Source: Sergeia podlipaevii (Eukaryota; Euglenozoa; Kinetoplastea; Trypanosomatida; Trypanosomatidae). From it: a DNA stretch of 64,000 nucleotides. The notes under the pieces are model-generated. The model worked only from the letters and a program-made list of their open reading frames with translations, had not been told where the DNA came from and ran no database searches. Numbering within the stretch: the stretch's first letter is position 1; each line of letters begins with the position of its first letter. Positions 59,378 through 64,000 of this stretch are shown here, piece by piece. The position numbers and the translations under genes were made by a program. Location of the stretch: contig JASANZ010002238.1 in NCBI GenBank assembly GCA_030849805.1, positions 28,161 through 92,160 of the forward strand, read 5' to 3'.

Positions 59378-60209
59378 CGAAAATAGGCATCTGCCACTAT
59401 TCTGGGCCGTTTCGTACTGAAAGGGAGGGAAAACAAAAGTATCATTGTTGTTTGACTCGTTACCGTTCTTTTCATTTTATCACTAGTATTATTATCTTGG
59501 TTTCTTTTTTTTACTCACAGTCAATTATGCAAAACTTATAATTGCTTAATCCCATATGTATTACCCCACCCCCTTTTTTTGTTTGGAAAGAGAGAAGGAG
59601 AAGAAAGAAAGAAAAAAAGCGATTTCTACTAAGGGAGACATAAAGGAGAATGAACTCTATGCCCACTACTGTGAGGAGAGAGGGTGATGTTAGTTACTGA
59701 AGCTATTTGTATGTGTTTTTGCATACACACTACTATTCGATGTTACAAAGAAAAAATAAGGCATGTGCTGTTCAGTGTCGCTCTTTTATGCTACAAGTTG
59801 CAGAAGTATATAATTTTTGTAAATAGGGGAGGATGCTTTTGTTTCCGTTCTTATTCTTCTTTTTTTTTTTGAGTTTTCTTTGTTGTCATTTTATCTTTTT
59901 ATTTGCTATCATGATTAATAATCATTTTCTGTTAACAGCAACTACAAGTGCGCACGTTACATATATATATATTTAGATAGGGTTAGTTTTCTTCATTTTT
60001 ATTGGTGTTTAATAGCATCGCCACTTGGCAATCTCCTTGTGTGTCGGTGCATGAGGTGCTAGTGCTGTGTGACTTGCCACTCATTTCAATAACTGGAACG
60101 CTATATCATTTTATTAATATAATTTTTACATTAAAAAAAAAAACGAAGAAAACGCCACTCCCGTATAAAGAGAGAAATTTCTCTTCTATAGTCGTAAAGG
60201 CAGCTACAG
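59378..60209. other. AT-rich spacer
   Basis: T/A and purine-rich tracts. A patch at about 60015-60105 is GC-richer but shows no recognisable product. Splice AG candidates for the next gene lie at 60190-60191 and 60201-60208. Confidence 0.6.
60176..60191 (+). promoter_or_regulatory. Predicted trans-splice acceptor for the PLD-type gene
   Basis: AATTTCTCTTCTATAG, with AG at 60190-60191, 18 nt before ATG 60210. Confidence 0.55.
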
Positions 60210-62597
60210 ATGCCTTTTACAAATGTCAAGTTTCGTGCCACCATTCAGCGATTAGGACTGAACAAGATTAGGAATACCCCTGAAAAACACGTTCTTGATG
60301 CTGCCATAAAAAAAGCCGCTGAGACTTCTCCAGGACTTTTCTCCTCCCTTTCAAATCAGGAACATATCGCTGGCAATGCATCTAGTGACACCAGCAGTAC
60401 AGCTCAAAATGCCACCGCAACGTTGAGTGGCTCGCCAACAGCAACATTGGGTCAGAAACAAGGGTCTTGGCACTCCACTATGTTCAGTGGTCAATCTATT
60501 ACCAAGACAGCCGCCTCTCTCGTTCTGACAGAGCAGCTGCGGTCCAAGGTGCAGGATGCCGTGAACCAAGCTGGAGCCCAGGCATCGCGTATGTTCAGCG
60601 CCAAATCGTCAGCATCAACCGGAGAGGCACAAATTGAGCAGTACTACAAGAAGCTACAGAGTAGTGTGCAGGAGACCAAAATGGATTACTATAGTCGCAT
60701 ACCTTTTGACGAGCGCTGGGATGACATCATGCTCAGTCTTGACGTACTAGGGCGTGTCTCGCGTGGCAACCAAGTCACTGTGTATCATGACAGCGCAGAT
60801 GCTTTTGAGGCAATGTGGAACGCCGTAGACAACGCCACGGCTGAAGTGATGTGGCAGACTTACATTTGCAAGGATGACTATGTAGGGCAGAGAACGGTAA
60901 AGAAGCTAGTGGCCGCCCACCGGCGCGAGTGTAAAACAGAGTTGCTCTACGACAGTGGCGGTAACATATCTGGCCGCGGCCGACTGACTGAAGTACTCAC
61001 AGAATGTGGCGCAACCGTTATTACCTATCGACCGTTTTTCCGCAGCCTTCTCAAGTACCTTTTTCGGTTTGACTGGCGTATCAGCCCTGGCTTACGTAAT
61101 CACAGAAAGATTTTGCTAGTGGACGGTAGAGTGGGTTATTGTGGAGGTCTTAACATAGGAAATGAATACTGTGGGGTGCACATGGGTGGCACGGGAAAGT
61201 TTCGAGACACCCACTGCGCTGTCGTGGGCCCAGCCACATCGCACCTGCGCGAAGTGTACGATGACACCAAGGAGCCCCAGCCGTGGAAATTTGGATGGAA
61301 GCGGTTTCGCCAGATTGCTTCACATCGATTCAATCGTACCTTTTTTGAGAGCAAGCACGCTGTTGAGCACAAGTTCTTGCGTTCAGTCACGACAAGTACC
61401 AAGTCTATGGTGCGACGAAGTGGCATCTACTTTAGAAAGCAAGTGGATAGAGCGGAGATGGAGACAAATCGCATGATTGAACGAGTGCGCTGGCGCAAGC
61501 AACGCGAGCAACTCCGTGCGTTGATGAATTGGTATTCTACGTCTATATCCCCAACGGTTCATGCCGGTTTCGGCTCTCCGACGCCGATCTTTCCCACAGC
61601 CGGAGGTACGAGTAAGAGTCAAGACCCTCGTGATGTAGTCCACACGATTGATGGTGGGCAAGAGGACGCGGTAGAAGCAAACGTCAAGGGCCCAGCAACC
61701 GCAGCAGCGGCAGGAGCAGACACGTCATCCAACCTTATTGGGGATAACGCGCCGGACACACAAGTTGCCTCTGACGCCTCTGAGGACACCGATGCCACTT
61801 CAGTCAAGCGCATACGCACCGGCGTCATGACGCGTAAAATGATTGCCGCTCGCACCCGCACACTCTACACTGCGATGGGAATCCCTCACAAGCGTCGCTA
61901 CACCAACATGCTCCTGCAAGTGCCTATAACAGATACAGAGCCAGTACCCGAGGCGGAAACATACAACCTGAGCAGGCCATCTACAACTCAGATTCTTGCG
62001 TGCAACCCACGCTATCATAACTACTCTATTCAGTACGCGTTTTGGCAAGTGACACGTAAGTGTCACCGGCGCATTTGGATCACCACGCCGTATTATCTAC
62101 CAACCCGGAAGCTTTTTCGCGCTTTGACACATGCCGCCAGCCGCGGCGTTGACGTGCGTATTCTTGCCGGAAGCAGCCATACAACAGACCCGTGGTTCAT
62201 GTGGCACGCATCGAACTACATCACCGAGCGCTTGCTGCGCAGTGGGGTGAAGATATACGAGTACAATGGGGTTCAGATCATGCATGCCAAGACGGTGGTG
62301 GTCGATAGTGTGTGGTCTTCAGTGGGTAGCTACAACTGGGATAACATGAGTAACAAGAACCTGGAGGTGTGTCTGTGCCACCTCAACGTCGGCATCGCAC
62401 GTGAGATGGAGAAGCAGTTTCTCCGTGACCTTGAGCAGAGTAAAGAGGTGAGGCTGGATGACCACTGCAAGCGATCCCTATGGCTGCGTTTCACGTCATG
62501 GCTATTCTACAATGGTGTTTACTTGCTGGATCGTATTACGTTTAGGTCACTACATTCACAAGACGTCGAGGATTCACCGGACACACATACGCGTTAA
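60210..62597 (+). CDS. Phospholipase D-superfamily protein, probable bacterial-type cardiolipin synthase (795 aa)
   Basis: Two HKD motifs define the PLD fold: RNHRKILLVDGRVGYCGGLN (about 295-314) and MHAKTVVVDSVWSSVGSYNW (about 690-710), each followed by the Gly/Ser and Asn of the family. The spacing from HKD1 to the ends and the GGLNIGNEYCG context match bacterial-type cardiolipin synthases, which join two phosphatidylglycerols. Trypanosomes are known to use a PLD-type synthase in mitochondria. The first 150 residues (TIQRLGLNKIRNTPEKHV, then Ser/Thr/Ala-rich) could include a targeting signal, though no clear TM helices as in bacterial CLS are visible. An insertion of about 150 residues (about 430-580, basic then Ala/Asp-rich) separates the two halves. 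Start MPFTNVKFRATIQR is the first ATG after the splice site. Alternative: another PLD-type phosphodiesterase. Confidence 0.78.
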   Translation: MPFTNVKFRATIQRLGLNKIRNTPEKHVLDAAIKKAAETSPGLFSSLSNQEHIAGNASSDTSSTAQNATATLSGSPTATLGQKQGSWHSTMFSGQSITKTAASLVLTEQLRSKVQDAVNQAGAQASRMFSAKSSASTGEAQIEQYYKKLQSSVQETKMDYYSRIPFDERWDDIMLSLDVLGRVSRGNQVTVYHDSADAFEAMWNAVDNATAEVMWQTYICKDDYVGQRTVKKLVAAHRRECKTELLYDSGGNISGRGRLTEVLTECGATVITYRPFFRSLLKYLFRFDWRISPGLRNHRKILLVDGRVGYCGGLNIGNEYCGVHMGGTGKFRDTHCAVVGPATSHLREVYDDTKEPQPWKFGWKRFRQIASHRFNRTFFESKHAVEHKFLRSVTTSTKSMVRRSGIYFRKQVDRAEMETNRMIERVRWRKQREQLRALMNWYSTSISPTVHAGFGSPTPIFPTAGGTSKSQDPRDVVHTIDGGQEDAVEANVKGPATAAAAGADTSSNLIGDNAPDTQVASDASEDTDATSVKRIRTGVMTRKMIAARTRTLYTAMGIPHKRRYTNMLLQVPITDTEPVPEAETYNLSRPSTTQILACNPRYHNYSIQYAFWQVTRKCHRRIWITTPYYLPTRKLFRALTHAASRGVDVRILAGSSHTTDPWFMWHASNYITERLLRSGVKIYEYNGVQIMHAKTVVVDSVWSSVGSYNWDNMSNKNLEVCLCHLNVGIAREMEKQFLRDLEQSKEVRLDDHCKRSLWLRFTSWLFYNGVYLLDRITFRSLHSQDVEDSPDTHTR

Positions 62598-63409
62598 ATT
62601 CATTTTAACCAACAATAAACAAAAGCATGGCAAAGCGTTTCTGGAGTGCGACGGATGTGCTGTGAGCGAGAAATCTAAAGTCTCTTATCTAGATGTACTG
62701 ATTTCTTTTTCTCTCCGTCTCTCTTCCTTTCTCCAGCACATCATTTTTGTTATCATTGTTTTTTCTACTGTAAGTTGTCAGTATGCTGTGCGATACTGTA
62801 CCTTTATTTTTTGAGAAAGAAACTTATAAGAGGAGATACAGAGAGAGAAATGAAAGTTTATTGTGTTGGTGCAGTGGTTGTGTGTATATTATTACTGTTC
62901 TCCTTCTTTTTTTTTCGTGCTTTTTCATTGTTGTGCCATTCAAATATATATATATATATATATATATATACCTATATGAGTAATGATTGCATGTGTGAAG
63001 AAAGCGGAAAACATGAACACGTATCTCGTTGTGTAGCGGTGGATAGGCAATCTCACACACACACAAAACGATAATTAACACTAATCCAATTATAGCCTCT
63101 TTTTTTCTATTTTTTTAATGCAGGTGATGGGAATTGGTGAGAAATGGAAAATTTCCTTCCTTTCGCTTTATTCTTTAAAGAATGATTTGTATTGGCGATG
63201 AGCTGCACGTTATCATTGTTATATTTGCTGTTACTCATTTTTCCTTTTTTTTGTTTTCCCCCTTTTTGTACTTCAGCGCAATGTTAAAGAATATAAGTTG
63301 AGGTTAGGTTAGCAAGTTGCATTCTTTTTTCCATTATCTTTTACATATACAAAATAATTGGTTTTCATACACACACACGCACACAGATACTCATACATAT
63401 ATCCATACG
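62598..63409. other. AT-rich spacer
   Basis: T/A tracts and an (AT)n microsatellite at 62943-62970. No supported gene. Confidence 0.6.
62943..62970. repeat. (AT)n microsatellite
   Basis: About 14 AT units in the 3' flank of the PLD-type gene. Confidence 0.9.
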
Positions 63410-63760
63410 TAAAGCGCGGCCGGTAGCGGTTTTAGCGTGTCGAGAAGCGACATGAAGTGAGCAATTACTTGGGTGCTGCTGTAGAGAAAGGCAAAAAAAA
63501 GAGAACTTGAGGACCGAGAAAGCGATCATCCTAATATTATATGTAATTATTATATATTACCTGATGGATTATCAAATTCAAATCCGCCTACCTACGCCAA
63601 TTAGAACGCAGGGGCTAGCTGATGAGACATCGACAGCAGTCGCCCGCAAATCTATTGAGATATCCTATGAGAGCTAAGTCCCTGATATGTGGGACAGAGC
63701 GGCATTAATGAGCTAGCGTGGAAGCTTGATTTACCTGCATATCCTTTCTTCTATTCCTCC
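63410..63760 (+). other. Unidentified GC-richer island: gene relic or structured RNA
   Basis: Unlike the surrounding AT-rich spacer, this stretch has coding-like composition. From ATG 63564 a frame gives MDYQIQIRLPTPIRTQGL and ADETSTAVARKSIEISYES before TAA (63675). The same frame continues VPDMWDRAALMS, TAG, RGSLIYL. An upstream piece reads RVEKRHEVSNYLGAAVEK. This looks like a decayed gene I do not recognise. The same DNA can also fold: 7-bp closing stem GCTAGCT (63614-63620) with AGCTAGC (63711-63717), hairpin CGAC-AGCA-GTCG (63631-63642), and GTCCC/GGGAC (63678-63695). C-box-like TGATGA (63620) and D-box-like CTGA (63682) are present. I cannot decide between these. Confidence 0.4.
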
Positions 63761-63856
63761 CTTTTTATTATTACATTGGAAATCGACAAATACTCACAGC
63801 AAAAAAAAAAAAATTACTCTTTCGTACATACAAACATATTCTTTCAAAAAGAAAAA

Positions 63857-64000
63857 ATGTTGGCAGATGTTCCGGAGAAAATGAAGGTCGTAGGGCTCGC
63901 TTTACCTGGAAAGTTGGAGGAGTGGACCGCACATGTTCCTACGCCGGGTCCCCAGCAAGTGCTTATCAAGGTGGCGGCAAGCGGGATCAATCCGGTGGAC
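63857..64000 (+). CDS. Zinc-type alcohol dehydrogenase/quinone oxidoreductase-like protein (3' partial)
   Basis: The frame starts at ATG 63857 after an A-rich leader and is cut by the window end after 48 codons. MLADVPEKMKVVGLALPGKL, then TPGPQQVLIKVAASGINPVD, is the N-terminal GroES-like domain of medium-chain dehydrogenase/reductases. The VLIKVAASGINPVD segment, with Asn-Pro-x-Asp in place of the catalytic Cys-x-x-Asp of zinc ADHs, is typical of NADPH:quinone oxidoreductase/zeta-crystallin-type members. The NAD(P)H-binding half lies outside the window. Confidence 0.85.
   Translation, partial: MLADVPEKMKVVGLALPGKLEEWTAHVPTPGPQQVLIKVAASGINPVD

Noticed and set aside
63612..63717. Hammerhead ribozyme (CTGATGAG next to a stem)
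   Set aside because: The second core strand reads CGCAAA rather than CGAAA and no NUH cleavage triplet sits beside the closing stem. The match is partial and probably chance.
1..64000. tRNA, rRNA, CRISPR arrays, or insertion sequences
   Set aside because: I looked for tRNA T-loop patterns, rRNA-like blocks, spaced direct repeats and transposase or reverse-transcriptase motifs, and saw none. A tRNA/ncRNA scan would be needed to exclude divergent cases.

Overview
The window is nuclear DNA of a trypanosomatid (Kinetoplastea). All 19 recognisable genes lie on the + strand as long intronless ORFs. Most are preceded by a pyrimidine tract and a nearby AG that fit a trans-splice acceptor, and no promoter is visible between them: one block of a directional polycistronic gene cluster. 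TAA, TAG and TGA all end genes, so the standard code applies. Coding regions have moderate GC, while the spacers (0.3-2 kb) are very AT-rich with long T runs and TA/ATT microsatellites. That is unlike GC-rich Leishmania and fits another trypanosomatid genus, which I cannot name.

Layout: 1-2166 Prp43/DHX15-like DEAH helicase (5' end outside the window); 2856-8780 giant kelch protein; 10758-14465 GH65-like phosphorylase fused to a HAD domain, both divergent at expected active-site positions; 15699-16166 small membrane protein; 16954-19008 PDE12-like EEP nuclease; 19875-22913 disordered protein; 23976-26552 CorA/MRS2-type Mg transporter; 27121-28386 PDI; 30346-35772 myristoylation-signal protein with two pseudokinase domains, a ZZ-like finger, LRRs and a DSP phosphatase; 37751-42199 large helical protein; 42679-44277 OGG1; 44584-46248 GT15-like glycosyltransferase; 47556-48920 coiled-coil protein; 49667-53704 PERK-like eIF2alpha kinase; 54909-55627 decayed sirtuin gene; 56145-56615 DoxX/SURF4-like protein; 57579-57821 ubiquitin-like protein; 58469-59377 Tim17/22/23-like protein; 60210-62597 PLD-type cardiolipin synthase candidate; 63857-end start of a quinone oxidoreductase.

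The genes do not form one pathway, as is usual in such clusters. Loose themes are ER proteostasis (PDI, PERK-like kinase), mitochondrial membrane and RNA biology (CorA, PDE12, PRAT-like, CLS) and signalling. The strongest oddities are the sirtuin relic, which keeps its splice site and ATG but has an early stop, many frame switches and no catalytic His; and three genes with apparently lost catalytic residues (GH65-HAD fusion, double pseudokinase-phosphatase, GT15-like protein). Family assignments rest on motifs read by eye; no database search was run.
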